Assembly: GCA_023666335.1 (NCBI GenBank)
Contig: JAMPCE010000029.1
Coordinates: forward strand, 1-32,643
DNA: 32,643 nt
From: a bacterium
Lineage (GTDB): Bacteria; Bacillota; Clostridia; Lachnospirales; Lachnospiraceae
Reading direction: 5' to 3'
Made by a program: the position numbers and the translations under genes. This document shows, in pieces, positions 14,252 to 22,219 of this stretch. The notes under the pieces are model-generated. The model made no database searches. It was not told the origin of the DNA and saw only the letters and a list, made by a program, of their open reading frames with translations. The stretch's first letter is position 1. Each line of letters begins with the position of its first letter.

Positions 14252-15085
14252 TTGAGAAATTTAGTTACTTTATCGAGTCTTGAAAAAGAGGATGTTTTTG
14301 AAATTTTTCGCACAGCAGATGAATTGCAGGAGGGGAGATTTCAAAACTTTTTTCAGGGGAAAAGTATCGTTTTATTCTTTCCCAATACAAGCATAAGGAC
14401 CCGAGTGACATTTGAAAGAGGAATCTATCTGCTTGGCGGACAGCCAATCCTGTTTCCGCTGGAAACGCTGGACAAAAAGGAGAAACTGGAAGATGTTTGC
14501 GGATATTTGAACCTCTGGGCAGATGAAATCATTGTCAGGCATGGCAATATGGATGTGGTCAGGAAACTTGCACAATATTCGGACATCCCTGTCATCAATG
14601 CAATGACAGACAAAAATCATCCCTGTGAGATTCTTTCGGATCTGTATTCTTTATCGAAAATCAGAGCGGATTTTACAAAAGACAAATATCTTTTTTGCGG
14701 CAGATCTGGTAATATTGGACTTTCGTGGAAAGAGGCGGCAGATATTCTGGGATTTGAATTGTCGCAATGCTGTCCGACGGGATATGAAATGGAAAACATA
14801 CCTGTAGTCAGAGATATCAAAGAGGCTGTTAAGGGCAAAGACATTATCTGTACGGACTCATTGCCCGCGGATACACGAGGGGATTTTGAACAATATCAGA
14901 TTGCGAAAGAAATCATGGAGATGGCAAATGATAATGCCATTTTAAACCCCTGCCCGCCATTTTATCGTGGAGAGGAAGTATCAGAAGATGTCATTACTTC
15001 CGATTATTTTGTCGGTTATCAGTTTAAGAGATATTTGTTAGAGGTACAACAGGCTATTATGATCTATTGCTTAAAGAACGAGTGA
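14252..15085 (+). CDS. Divergent aspartate/ornithine transcarbamylase family protein
   Basis: This 277-residue protein keeps the transcarbamylase plan but with altered signatures. The carbamoyl-phosphate loop reads S47-I-R-T-R51 instead of STRTR. HPC at 123-125 is followed by Glu where ornithine and aspartate enzymes have Gln. The second-substrate loop reads N232-P-C-P-P instead of HCLP or HPLP. It is shorter than typical ornithine transcarbamylase (about 310-330), and no SMG loop is seen. It therefore probably uses another amine or amino acid substrate, or is not an active transcarbamylase. TTG at 14252 is chosen as start because GGAGG (14238-14242) lies nine bases upstream. TTG at 14246 would be too close. 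Its base composition is visibly AT-richer than the housekeeping genes around it. Confidence 0.85.
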   Translation: MRNLVTLSSLEKEDVFEIFRTADELQEGRFQNFFQGKSIVLFFPNTSIRTRVTFERGIYLLGGQPILFPLETLDKKEKLEDVCGYLNLWADEIIVRHGNMDVVRKLAQYSDIPVINAMTDKNHPCEILSDLYSLSKIRADFTKDKYLFCGRSGNIGLSWKEAADILGFELSQCCPTGYEMENIPVVRDIKEAVKGKDIICTDSLPADTRGDFEQYQIAKEIMEMANDNAILNPCPPFYRGEEVSEDVITSDYFVGYQFKRYLLEVQQAIMIYCLKNE

Positions 15086-15121
15086 ATGGTTGAAATGTCA
15101 CTATGCGGAAGAAGGTTGCAG

Positions 15122-15150
15122 TTGATAAAATTTTTGCTTTGATTTATAAT
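15122..15150 (+). promoter_or_regulatory. Strong promoter of the ADP-ribosyltransferase-like gene pair
   Basis: TTGATA (15122-15127), a 17-bp spacer and a perfect TATAAT (15145-15150). Transcription would start near 15157, about 34 nt before the ATG at 15191. This sets the two following genes apart as an independent unit. Confidence 0.8.
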
Positions 15151-15190
15151 CATATCATAAGAAAGATATGGGCACATAGGAATTGGCAGA

Positions 15191-15745
15191 ATGGAAAAAT
15201 TATATTTGTATCATGGGACCGATTTAAAAAACGCAAAAAAGATTCTCAATGGGAACTTTAAAATAAAGAAAAATGAAGAACATTGGCTTGGTAACGGCGT
15301 GTACTTTTTTGAAGACGATTCACTTGCAAAATGGTGGACAACAAAACCAACAGCTAAGTTTGGAACATCGCAAATTACAACACCGGCGGTTATAGAATGT
15401 CAGATAGAAATTGAGAAACAGGATATTTTGGATTTGAGATGTTTGGAAGATTATAAATTCTTTAGTGAAATATATAAAGATGTTTATTTGAAACAGATGC
15501 TATACAATGGTTCGGAAAAACCATTGGAGATCGCAAAGCTAAGATGTGCATTTTGTGATTTTATGCAGGAAAGATATCAGTATAAAATGATAATTGGCAC
15601 ATTCTATCAACCTAAGCAGCCTTATCTGCCGACAAAATATGGGAAGTACTTTAAGAAATTTAAACTGCCTTATGTGGAGATTCAATATAGCGTTTTTGAT
15701 AAGTCTGTTATTGTAAAAAAGGAAATATTAAAAATGGAGGAATAA
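15191..15745 (+). CDS. Predicted ADP-ribosyltransferase-fold protein, uncharacterised
   Basis: This 184-residue soluble protein is not recognised by name. The opening LYLYHGTD (His8) and the segment HWLGNGVYFFEDDSLAKWW (31-49, Tyr38) match the pattern of H-Y-[EQ] ADP-ribosyltransferases, where His sits in the first strand and Tyr precedes an alanine/tryptophan helix. Glu163 or Gln165 in PYVEIQYSV could be the third residue. IEIEKQDILDLRC (72-84) resembles the mid-domain strand of such proteins. Function as an intracellular toxin, modifier or phage-defence effector is an inference. It has no signal peptide. A basic 96-residue partner starts five bases after the stop. AT-rich codon use (AAA, ATA, TTT) suggests acquisition by transfer. 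The ATG has TAGGA about ten bases upstream. Confidence 0.65.
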   Translation: MEKLYLYHGTDLKNAKKILNGNFKIKKNEEHWLGNGVYFFEDDSLAKWWTTKPTAKFGTSQITTPAVIECQIEIEKQDILDLRCLEDYKFFSEIYKDVYLKQMLYNGSEKPLEIAKLRCAFCDFMQERYQYKMIIGTFYQPKQPYLPTKYGKYFKKFKLPYVEIQYSVFDKSVIVKKEILKMEE

Positions 15746-15750
15746 TATTT

Positions 15751-16041
15751 ATGGCGATCAAACAACCTGTACGAACAATAGAAGACGCTTTTGCTAGTTC
15801 CTGTAAAAAAAATGGTATAGGTGTTCAAAGGAGAAAACATAGTAGAGTAAGTATGCCTATAAGAGATGAAAACGGTGACGTGCTGATTCTTTCAGGAGAT
15901 TTATCCATTAAGAAAAAGGAGCCCATAAAGTCGACTCTCCAAAAAGAGCATACATCAAAAATTTTTTCGCCGCATATATCCGAAGATAAGAAAAAGATCG
16001 GTAAGAAAAAGACCAGAGCAAAGGTACTTGTAAAAGCATAG
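15751..16041 (+). CDS. Small basic protein of unknown function, partner of the ADP-ribosyltransferase-like gene
   Basis: This 96-residue protein is not recognised. The N-terminal part (1-52) looks folded, with VRTIEDAFASSCKKNGIGV and a beta-like PIRDENGDVLILSGDL. The C-terminal half is very rich in lysine (KKKEPIKS, EDKKKIGKKKTRAK) and probably disordered or nucleic-acid binding. GGAGG at 15736-15740 precedes the ATG by ten bases and lies at the end of the previous gene, so the two are co-translated. Gene order and size allow an antitoxin or immunity role, but this is unproven. The AT-rich composition matches its neighbour. A new promoter follows at 16069. Confidence 0.65.
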   Translation: MAIKQPVRTIEDAFASSCKKNGIGVQRRKHSRVSMPIRDENGDVLILSGDLSIKKKEPIKSTLQKEHTSKIFSPHISEDKKKIGKKKTRAKVLVKA

Positions 16042-16068
16042 GATAATAATCGTCATAAAGACCCGCAG

Positions 16069-16098
16069 TTGACACAACGGGCACTGACAGACTATAAT
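16069..16098 (+). promoter_or_regulatory. Consensus promoter of the ECF transporter operon
   Basis: A perfect TTGACA (16069-16074), an 18-bp spacer and a perfect TATAAT (16093-16098). It drives the S, A-A' and T genes and probably the epimerase. Confidence 0.88.
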
Positions 16099-16102
16099 AA
16101 GG

Positions 16103-16121
16103 ATGGTTTTCCTAAAACCAT
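16103..16121 (+). promoter_or_regulatory. Hairpin or operator at the start of the ECF leader
   Basis: ATGGTTTT (16103-16110) and AAAACCAT (16114-16121) form a perfect inverted repeat with a 3-base centre, starting five bases after the -10 box. It could be a repressor site across the transcription start or a 5' stem in the mRNA. The leader (about 45 nt) is too short for a known riboswitch. Confidence 0.5.
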
Positions 16122-16151
16122 AAAAAGATATCATTGAGGGAGGGCATTCCA

Positions 16152-16697
16152 ATGAAAAAACTGTCAGTAAAAAGCGTTGTTGCGATCGGTATCGGCGCGG
16201 CATTATTCTTTGTGCTGGGTAAAGTGGCGATTCCGTCGCCTGTGCCAAACACGAACATCAGTTTGCAGTATGCGGTGGAGGCGGTGTTCGCGACACTGTT
16301 TGGTCCCATTGCAGGCGTCCTGATTGGCTTTATCGGTCATACGCTGATCGATGCGACAAGCTACGGCCCCTGGTGGAGCTGGATCATTGCTTCCGCTTTC
16401 GTGGGTCTGGCGATTGGTCTTCTGACCATGAAGTTGAATGTGGAAGAAGGCATTGACAGCAAGAAGCTGATCCGCTTCAATGTGGCGCAGGTCATCGCTC
16501 ATGTTCTCGCGTGGGGACTGATAGCGCCCGTGCTGGATATTTTGATCTATGCGGAGCCAATCGAGAAGCTGTTTGCACAGGGTCTTATGGCGGCTGTGGC
16601 AAATATCATCACCACCGGCGTTGTGGGAACCTTACTGCTCTTCGGTTATGCGAAGACCGTGGTGAAAAAAGGATCTCTGGAAAAAGAAGAGGACTAA
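16152..16697 (+). CDS. ECF transporter substrate-binding (S) component, UPF0397 family
   Basis: This 181-residue integral membrane protein has about five to six helices and the UPF0397/ECF-ribofla_trS signatures: MKKLSVKSVVAIGIGAALFFVLGK, PVPNTNISLQYAVEAVFATLFGPIAGVLIGFIGHTLID and GPWWSWIIASAFVGLAIGL. It binds the vitamin-like substrate in an energy-coupling-factor importer. The exact substrate is not set by sequence: riboflavin is only the family label. The ATG at 16152 has GGGAGGG about seven bases upstream. The dedicated ATPase and T genes follow on the same transcript, so this is a group I (self-contained) ECF system. Confidence 0.92.
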   Translation: MKKLSVKSVVAIGIGAALFFVLGKVAIPSPVPNTNISLQYAVEAVFATLFGPIAGVLIGFIGHTLIDATSYGPWWSWIIASAFVGLAIGLLTMKLNVEEGIDSKKLIRFNVAQVIAHVLAWGLIAPVLDILIYAEPIEKLFAQGLMAAVANIITTGVVGTLLLFGYAKTVVKKGSLEKEED

Positions 16698-16784
16698 GGG
16701 AAAATACAGACAGATTCGGGAGAGTTGTTCTTCCGGATCTGTTTCTGCGTTATGCGCACTAAAAATACAGTGAGGAGAAACGAT

Positions 16785-18518
16785 ATGGCGGAGCCCATCA
16801 TTTCTTTTAAGGACTACGGATTTCAATATATGGCGCAGGCAAGTCCGACCCTGCATCATATCAACTTAGACATCTATCCGGGCGAGAAAGTGCTGATCGC
16901 GGGTGCTTCCGGCAGCGGCAAGAGTACGATCGGAAGCTGCATCAACGGTCTGATTCCCTATGCTTATCCGGGTGAGAGCACGGGAGAACTGTTGGTGGGA
17001 GGAAAGGATCCGAAAAAGGAGAGCATCTTTGCCTTAAGCCAGATCGTGGGGACGGTCTTGCAGGATACGGACGGGCAGTTCATCGGACTGACGGTGGGAG
17101 AGGACATTGCCTTTTCTCTGGAGAACGACTGCGTACCGCAGGATGAAATGAAACGGATCGTGGACAAGACGGCAAAGTTAGTCGATATCGACCATCATCT
17201 GGAGTATGCGCCGCATGAACTTTCCGGCGGACAGAAGCAGCGAGTCAGTCTGGCGGGAGTCATGGTAGAAAATGTGAAGGTACTGCTCTTTGACGAGCCG
17301 CTGGCAAACCTCGATCCGGCGGCGGGCAGGGTGACGATCGAGCTGATCGACGAAGTGCAGAAGCGTACCGACGCGGCAGTCCTTATCATCGAGCACCGTC
17401 TGGAGGATGTGCTATGGCGTCATGTAGACAGGATCGTGCTGATGGACGAGGGCAGGATTATCGCGGATCTGCCGACGAAGACTTTTCTGTCGGGGGAACT
17501 GTTGATAGAACATGGCATCAGAGAACCTTTGTATCTGACTGCCCTGCGATATGCGGGGATTCCCATCACGGAGGCATTGGAGCCGCAGCATGTAGACAGC
17601 CTGCGGCTTTCCGAAGAGCAGAAAGAACAGGTGCGGGCATGGTATCGGGACAGTGAGACGGCGGCGGAGCAGAAAACGGCGGCAAAAGAACTGCTGCGGG
17701 TGGAGAACTTAAGTTTCGGCTACACACCGGAAGTGCAGAATCTGCGGGATGTGAGCTTTTTCATCAGGGAGGGCGAAATGGTCAGCATCGTGGGAAAGAA
17801 CGGCGCGGGCAAGAGCACGCTGGCGAAGCTGATCTGCGGTTTTGAAAAACCGACCGCCGGTCGAATTTCCTTAGAAGGAAGAGACATTTCCGGAGACACC
17901 ATCAAGGAGCGGGCACAGAGGATCGGCTATGTGATGCAGAACCCCAACCAGATGATCTCGAAGCCGCTGATCTGGGACGAGGTGGAGATGGCGCTTCTGG
18001 CAGGTACGATGAACGAGGCGGAGCGGAAAGAACGGGTGGAGGAGACTTTGAAGATCTGCGGTCTTTATCCGTTCCGCAAATGGCCCGTATCGGCGCTTTC
18101 CTACGGGCAGAAGAAGCGGGTGACGATCGCGAGCGTCTTGGTGCAGCGTCCGCAGATGATCATTCTGGACGAGCCGACGGCGGGGCAGGATTATCATCAT
18201 TACACGGAGATCATGGAATTTTTAAAGGAATTGAATGCGCAGGGCTTTACGATCGTGATGATCACGCACGATATGCACCTGATGCTGGAATACACGCCGC
18301 GGGCAATCGTGTTCTGCGAAGGGGAACTGTTGGCGGATACGACGGCAGCCCATGTCTTGAACGATCCGGCGCTGGTGGAGAGGGCGAACCTGAAAGAAAC
18401 GAGCCTCTATACGCTCAGTATACAGTGCGGGATCGAGGATCCAAGGCAGTTTACGGAGCGGTTTGTCGCCTATGAGGAGGCGCGCAGAGAGAAAAGCGAA
18501 AGACAGGAGCGGAGGTAA
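16785..18518 (+). CDS. ECF transporter ATPase, two ABC domains fused (YkoD-like)
   Basis: This 577-residue protein carries two ATP-binding cassettes in tandem. Domain 1 has Walker A GASGSGKST (40-48), signature LSGGQKQR and Walker B VLLFDEPLANLD. Domain 2 has Walker A GKNGAGKST (337-345), Walker B MIILDEPTAGQD and the variant signature LSYGQKKR. The linker (about 275-300) corresponds to the DUF3744 region found in such fusions. It powers the ECF importer by pairing with the T protein at the membrane. The ATG at 16785 has GAGGAG upstream, and an upstream in-frame ATG at 16725 is rejected. It is followed after two bases by the T gene. Confidence 0.95.
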   Translation: MAEPIISFKDYGFQYMAQASPTLHHINLDIYPGEKVLIAGASGSGKSTIGSCINGLIPYAYPGESTGELLVGGKDPKKESIFALSQIVGTVLQDTDGQFIGLTVGEDIAFSLENDCVPQDEMKRIVDKTAKLVDIDHHLEYAPHELSGGQKQRVSLAGVMVENVKVLLFDEPLANLDPAAGRVTIELIDEVQKRTDAAVLIIEHRLEDVLWRHVDRIVLMDEGRIIADLPTKTFLSGELLIEHGIREPLYLTALRYAGIPITEALEPQHVDSLRLSEEQKEQVRAWYRDSETAAEQKTAAKELLRVENLSFGYTPEVQNLRDVSFFIREGEMVSIVGKNGAGKSTLAKLICGFEKPTAGRISLEGRDISGDTIKERAQRIGYVMQNPNQMISKPLIWDEVEMALLAGTMNEAERKERVEETLKICGLYPFRKWPVSALSYGQKKRVTIASVLVQRPQMIILDEPTAGQDYHHYTEIMEFLKELNAQGFTIVMITHDMHLMLEYTPRAIVFCEGELLADTTAAHVLNDPALVERANLKETSLYTLSIQCGIEDPRQFTERFVAYEEARREKSERQERR

Positions 18519-18520
18519 CG

Positions 18521-19354
18521 ATGGCAAAGGTTGCAATCTTAAACTATATCAAACGGCAAAGCCCGGTACACGAGTTGACGGGAACCACGAAGCTGATCTT
18601 CTTTCTGGCATGGAGCGTGGCTTCTATGGTGACGTATGATACCAGAGTGCTGATCTGTATGCTGCTTGTCGGGGCGGTGATCTTTAAGATCAGCCGGATC
18701 AAAATAAGGGATATCAGCGTGGTGCTGGGGCTGGCGGCGGTCTTTTTGCTGCTCAATAACCTGTTTGTCTATCTGTTCGCGCCGGAGTACGGCGTGGAAC
18801 TGTATGAGAGCCGGAATGTGCTTCTTGCGATCGCGGGACCTTACACAATTACATCACAACAGTTATTTTATCATCTGAATATGACGATGAAAGTCATCTG
18901 CGTGGTGCCGATCGCCCTGCTCTTTATCGCCTGCACGGATCCCAGTGAGTTTGCGGCGTCCCTGTCAAAGATCGGGGTGAGTTACCGGGCGGGCTACGCG
19001 GTGAGTCTGGCGCTCCGTTACATACCCGATGTGCAGAGAGAGTATCGCAATATCAGCCAGGCGCAGCAGGCGAGGGGCATCGACCTCTCGGGCAAGGACA
19101 AACTGTTTACGCGGCTGAAAAACTCGGTGGCGATTCTGCTGCCGCTCATCATGTCGAGCTTGAACCGCATCGAGACGGTCAGCAACGCTATGGAGCTTAG
19201 AGGATTTGGCAAGGAGAAGAAGCGCACCTGGTATACCCAGCGCAGATTACAGAAAAAGGACTGGGCGGCAATCGCGCTGGCGGTGGCGGTGCTTGCGATC
19301 GATCTGGTTGTGACTTTCTGGGACGGCAGCCGGTATTTTAATCCGTTCCTCTAG
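18521..19354 (+). CDS. ECF transporter transmembrane (T) component
   Basis: This 277-residue membrane protein has about five helices. It has the two coupling motifs that plug into the ATPases: Ala184-Arg185-Gly186 in AQQARGID, and a second near MELRGFG. It joins the S component to the ATPase subunits. The start is two bases after the ATPase stop, with GGAGG at 18511-18515. The family is CbiQ/EcfT. The epimerase gene follows after 13 bases and may be translated from the same message. Confidence 0.94.
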   Translation: MAKVAILNYIKRQSPVHELTGTTKLIFFLAWSVASMVTYDTRVLICMLLVGAVIFKISRIKIRDISVVLGLAAVFLLLNNLFVYLFAPEYGVELYESRNVLLAIAGPYTITSQQLFYHLNMTMKVICVVPIALLFIACTDPSEFAASLSKIGVSYRAGYAVSLALRYIPDVQREYRNISQAQQARGIDLSGKDKLFTRLKNSVAILLPLIMSSLNRIETVSNAMELRGFGKEKKRTWYTQRRLQKKDWAAIALAVAVLAIDLVVTFWDGSRYFNPFL

Positions 19355-19367
19355 AAGGAGTCGTTTT

Positions 19368-20285
19368 ATGAAGATTTTAGTAATCGGCGGCAGTTACTTT
19401 TACGGCAGGGTCTTCGTGATGGAGGCGGCAAAAGAGCACGAGATCACGGTCTGGAACCGCGGCACCTATTCGATGGCGGACTTCGGCGTCCGGCAGATCG
19501 TGGGCGATCGGCATGAGAAAACGGAAGTCTGCGGCGAGGACTTTGATGCGGTGATTGATTTCTGCGCCTATGCGCCGGGAGATATACGAAAAACCGTTAA
19601 TTACATGACGGGGCACATCGGGCAGTATTTTCTGATCAGCACGGTGGACGTGTATGAGCGGGATGCGGCGCACGTCAAGACGGAGGAGACGCCTTTCGAG
19701 CGGCGAAAACTCCCCGGCGGGGCGGGCGCTTATATTGCCGGAAAGGTGGCGGCGGAGGAGGAACTGCGGGAAGTCTGCGGGGCGCGGGGGATCCCCTTTA
19801 CGGTACTTCGTCCGGCGATCCTTTACGGACCGTACAACTATGCGCCCAGAGAGTCCGTCTACATTCAAATGCTTTTGCAAAATCACGCCCTGCCGCAGTT
19901 TACCGATGCGGACGGCAGGTTTCAGTTTGTCTATGTAAAGGATGCGGCACAGGCGGTTCTAAAATGTCTCGGCAATCAGAACGCTTTCGGGCAGGCATAC
20001 AATCTCTGTCAGGACGAGATCCTCACCTACGACAGTTTCTTTGCGATGCTGCGCCGGGTGGCATGGGAAGAGGATGGGGCGGAGGCGGCGGAAGTGCCGC
20101 TTACATTGGAACAGGCTGTTTCACAGGGGGTGCCGACGCCTTTTCCGGCGACTGCGGCGGAGACGCATCTGTGCGATAACGGAAAAGGAAAGACGGAGCT
20201 GGAGCTGCGCTATACGGATTTTGCGGAGGGTATGCGCAGGACTTACAGAGCATTTCGGCAGGTATATCTGCCTGAGAAGGCATAG
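19368..20285 (+). CDS. NAD-dependent epimerase/dehydratase (extended SDR)
   Basis: This 305-residue protein has a Rossmann start (ILVIGGSYFYGR, residues 3-14), an ILYGPYNYAPRE segment and the SDR active pair Tyr122-x3-Lys126 (AYIAGK). A sugar-nucleotide epimerase, dehydratase or reductase is the family norm, but the substrate is not evident. It lies 13 bases after the ECF T gene with AAGGAG upstream, so it may be part of that operon, either by function or by read-through. A weak hairpin (AGCGCA/TGCGCT, 20284-20300) without U-tract overlaps the stop. Confidence 0.88.
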   Translation: MKILVIGGSYFYGRVFVMEAAKEHEITVWNRGTYSMADFGVRQIVGDRHEKTEVCGEDFDAVIDFCAYAPGDIRKTVNYMTGHIGQYFLISTVDVYERDAAHVKTEETPFERRKLPGGAGAYIAGKVAAEEELREVCGARGIPFTVLRPAILYGPYNYAPRESVYIQMLLQNHALPQFTDADGRFQFVYVKDAAQAVLKCLGNQNAFGQAYNLCQDEILTYDSFFAMLRRVAWEEDGAEAAEVPLTLEQAVSQGVPTPFPATAAETHLCDNGKGKTELELRYTDFAEGMRRTYRAFRQVYLPEKA

Positions 20286-20351
20286 CGCATGTACTGCGCT
20301 GCGGCATTTGCGCTTTCCGGGAGAGCGGGATGGAGAAAAACGGAAAAGCAC

Positions 20352-20402
20352 TTGCATTTTACGGGAAAAGGTAGTACGATGACAGTATCGGAAAACGTTT
20401 TC
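20352..20402 (+). promoter_or_regulatory. Weak promoter and LacI/CcpA-type operator of the GH13 gene
   Basis: TTGCAT (20352-20357), 17 bp and TACGAT (20375-20380) form a weak promoter. GAAAACGTTTTC (20391-20402) is a perfect palindrome with a central CG, as in cre and MalR-type sites, and covers the region just after the expected start. This fits repression by a LacI-family protein. Confidence 0.6.
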
Positions 20403-20442
20403 TTTGCAGCGAAGGCAAAAACGCCTTGAAAGGAAGGAGTCT

Positions 20443-22200
20443 ATGGATTTTAACGCGGTATATCACAGGGCGAACGATAATTACTGCTATCCGCTCGACG
20501 AGGAGCAGCTTGTCATCAACATCAGGACAGGGTACGACGTAAAGTATGTGAACCTGATCCACGGCGATCCTTTTAAGTCCGGCATCCTCGGCGGCGGCGA
20601 GGGCTGGGACGGGGATGCGCTCAATATCCCGTTTAAGAAGCGCTTGAAGAACCAGCTCTGGTGGACGACGACCATCAGACCGGAATTTAAGCGCCTGAAA
20701 TATTATTTTGAATTGCAGACCGAGGATGAGAAATGGTTTTATTTTGAGGACGGTTTTGTCTCGGAGGCGCAGATGGCGCTTGCGGGCAGGAGCAGACAGT
20801 GCTTCATCTTCCCGTGGATGAATCCGGCGGACATTCCCGTGACGCCCGCTTGGGTGAACGATACGATCTGGTATCAGATCTTTCCGGAACGGTTTTGCAA
20901 CGGCGATCCGTCCAACGATCCGGAGGGGACGCTCCCGTGGCGGACGAAAGGTTCCGTCACCAATCAGGAATTTTTCGGCGGCGATTTGCAGGGGATCGTC
21001 AACAAGCTGGATTATATCAGGGATCTTGGAGTGTCGGGGCTGTATCTGACGCCGCTCAACGAAGCGCCCAGCTCCCATAAGTACGACACGACGGATTATA
21101 CAAAGATCGATCCGCATTTCGGCTCCGAGGAGACCATGAAAACGCTTGTAAAGGAGGCGCATGCCAGAGGGATCCGCGTGATGCTCGACGGAGTGTTCAA
21201 CCATTCCGGGAGGTATTTTGCGCCCTGGCTTGACGTGAAAGAAAAAGGACCGCAGTCGGAATACTTTGACTGGTTCATGATAAACGAGTGGCCTTTTAAG
21301 GACAGCGGCTGCGCCCGGGCGAAACAGTATTATACTTTCGCCTTTTTCGATAATATGCCGAAGCTCAATACGAATCATCCCAAGGTGCGGGATTACCTGA
21401 TCGGCGTCTGCGAGAACTGGGTCAGAAATTACGACGTGGACGGCATTCGGCTGGATGTGGCGAACGAAGTTTCCCACGCTTTCTGCAAGGAGCTGCGGAA
21501 CCGCTTGAAAGCGATCAAGCCCGACCTCTATATCCTGGGCGAGATCTGGCACGACGCGATGCCGTGGCTGAGAGGAGACGAGTTTGACTCGGTCATGAAT
21601 TATCCGCTGGGAGAGAGCATCAAGGATTTCTGGATCGACAAGAGTCTCACCAACGAAGATTTTGAGTATACGATCAACCGCTGTTACACACGGTATATGC
21701 AGCAGACGAACGACGTGCTCTTTAATCTCTTGGATTCCCATGACACGAAGCGGCTTCGGAGCGACGTAAAGAACCTGGACGAATATTTCCAGCAGCTGGC
21801 GGTGCTCTTTGCCATGCCGGGATCGCCCTGCATCTATTACGGCACGGAGATCGCGATGGAGGGCGGACACGATCCGGACTGCCGCCGCTGTATGCCGTGG
21901 GAGGAGATCGACGCAGGCGCTTACAGCGAGCGCATCGACATTATCCGGAATCTCCTGCATCTGCGGCAGGAGGAGCCGCTTCTTAAAAACCGCGACTTCC
22001 ATTTTCCGAATAAGATCAACCGCCCCAGAGTCATCGAGTTTAATAAGATGGGCTGGGTGGACAACTATGTGGAAGTCATCATCAACTGCGAGGAGGAAGA
22101 TATCGAGATCCCCAGAGAGGGCGAGATCCTTTTCTCCAGACATTACATCGACAATACCCTGCTGCGCAACGGCATCCTGATCCGGCGGCAGAAACAGTAG
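20443..22200 (+). CDS. GH13 alpha-glucan hydrolase (neopullulanase/cyclomaltodextrinase type)
   Basis: This 585-residue protein has no signal peptide, so it acts in the cytosol on imported malto- or cyclo-oligosaccharides. The N-terminal beta domain (1-125) resembles the CBM34 domain of neopullulanases. The barrel has WVNDTIWYQIFPERF (136-150) and LDGVFNHSG. The catalytic residues are Asp338 (DGIRLDVAN), Glu367 (LGEIWH) and Asp434 (LDSHDTKR). The ATG at 20443 has GGAAGGAG just upstream, and an earlier in-frame ATG at 20404 has none. An operator-like palindrome precedes it. The glycerol-1-phosphate-dehydrogenase-like gene starts 19 bases after its stop. Confidence 0.94.
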   Translation: MDFNAVYHRANDNYCYPLDEEQLVINIRTGYDVKYVNLIHGDPFKSGILGGGEGWDGDALNIPFKKRLKNQLWWTTTIRPEFKRLKYYFELQTEDEKWFYFEDGFVSEAQMALAGRSRQCFIFPWMNPADIPVTPAWVNDTIWYQIFPERFCNGDPSNDPEGTLPWRTKGSVTNQEFFGGDLQGIVNKLDYIRDLGVSGLYLTPLNEAPSSHKYDTTDYTKIDPHFGSEETMKTLVKEAHARGIRVMLDGVFNHSGRYFAPWLDVKEKGPQSEYFDWFMINEWPFKDSGCARAKQYYTFAFFDNMPKLNTNHPKVRDYLIGVCENWVRNYDVDGIRLDVANEVSHAFCKELRNRLKAIKPDLYILGEIWHDAMPWLRGDEFDSVMNYPLGESIKDFWIDKSLTNEDFEYTINRCYTRYMQQTNDVLFNLLDSHDTKRLRSDVKNLDEYFQQLAVLFAMPGSPCIYYGTEIAMEGGHDPDCRRCMPWEEIDAGAYSERIDIIRNLLHLRQEEPLLKNRDFHFPNKINRPRVIEFNKMGWVDNYVEVIINCEEEDIEIPREGEILFSRHYIDNTLLRNGILIRRQKQ

Positions 22201-22219
22201 AGAACAAACGGAGGAGACC

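Noticed and set aside
16099-16151. Riboswitch in the ECF transporter leader
   Set aside because: Only about 45 nt separate the expected start from the gene, too short for known vitamin riboswitches, and no conserved core was seen.
20284-20300. Terminator after the epimerase gene
   Set aside because: The AGCGCA/TGCGCT hairpin is perfect but short, and no T-tract follows.
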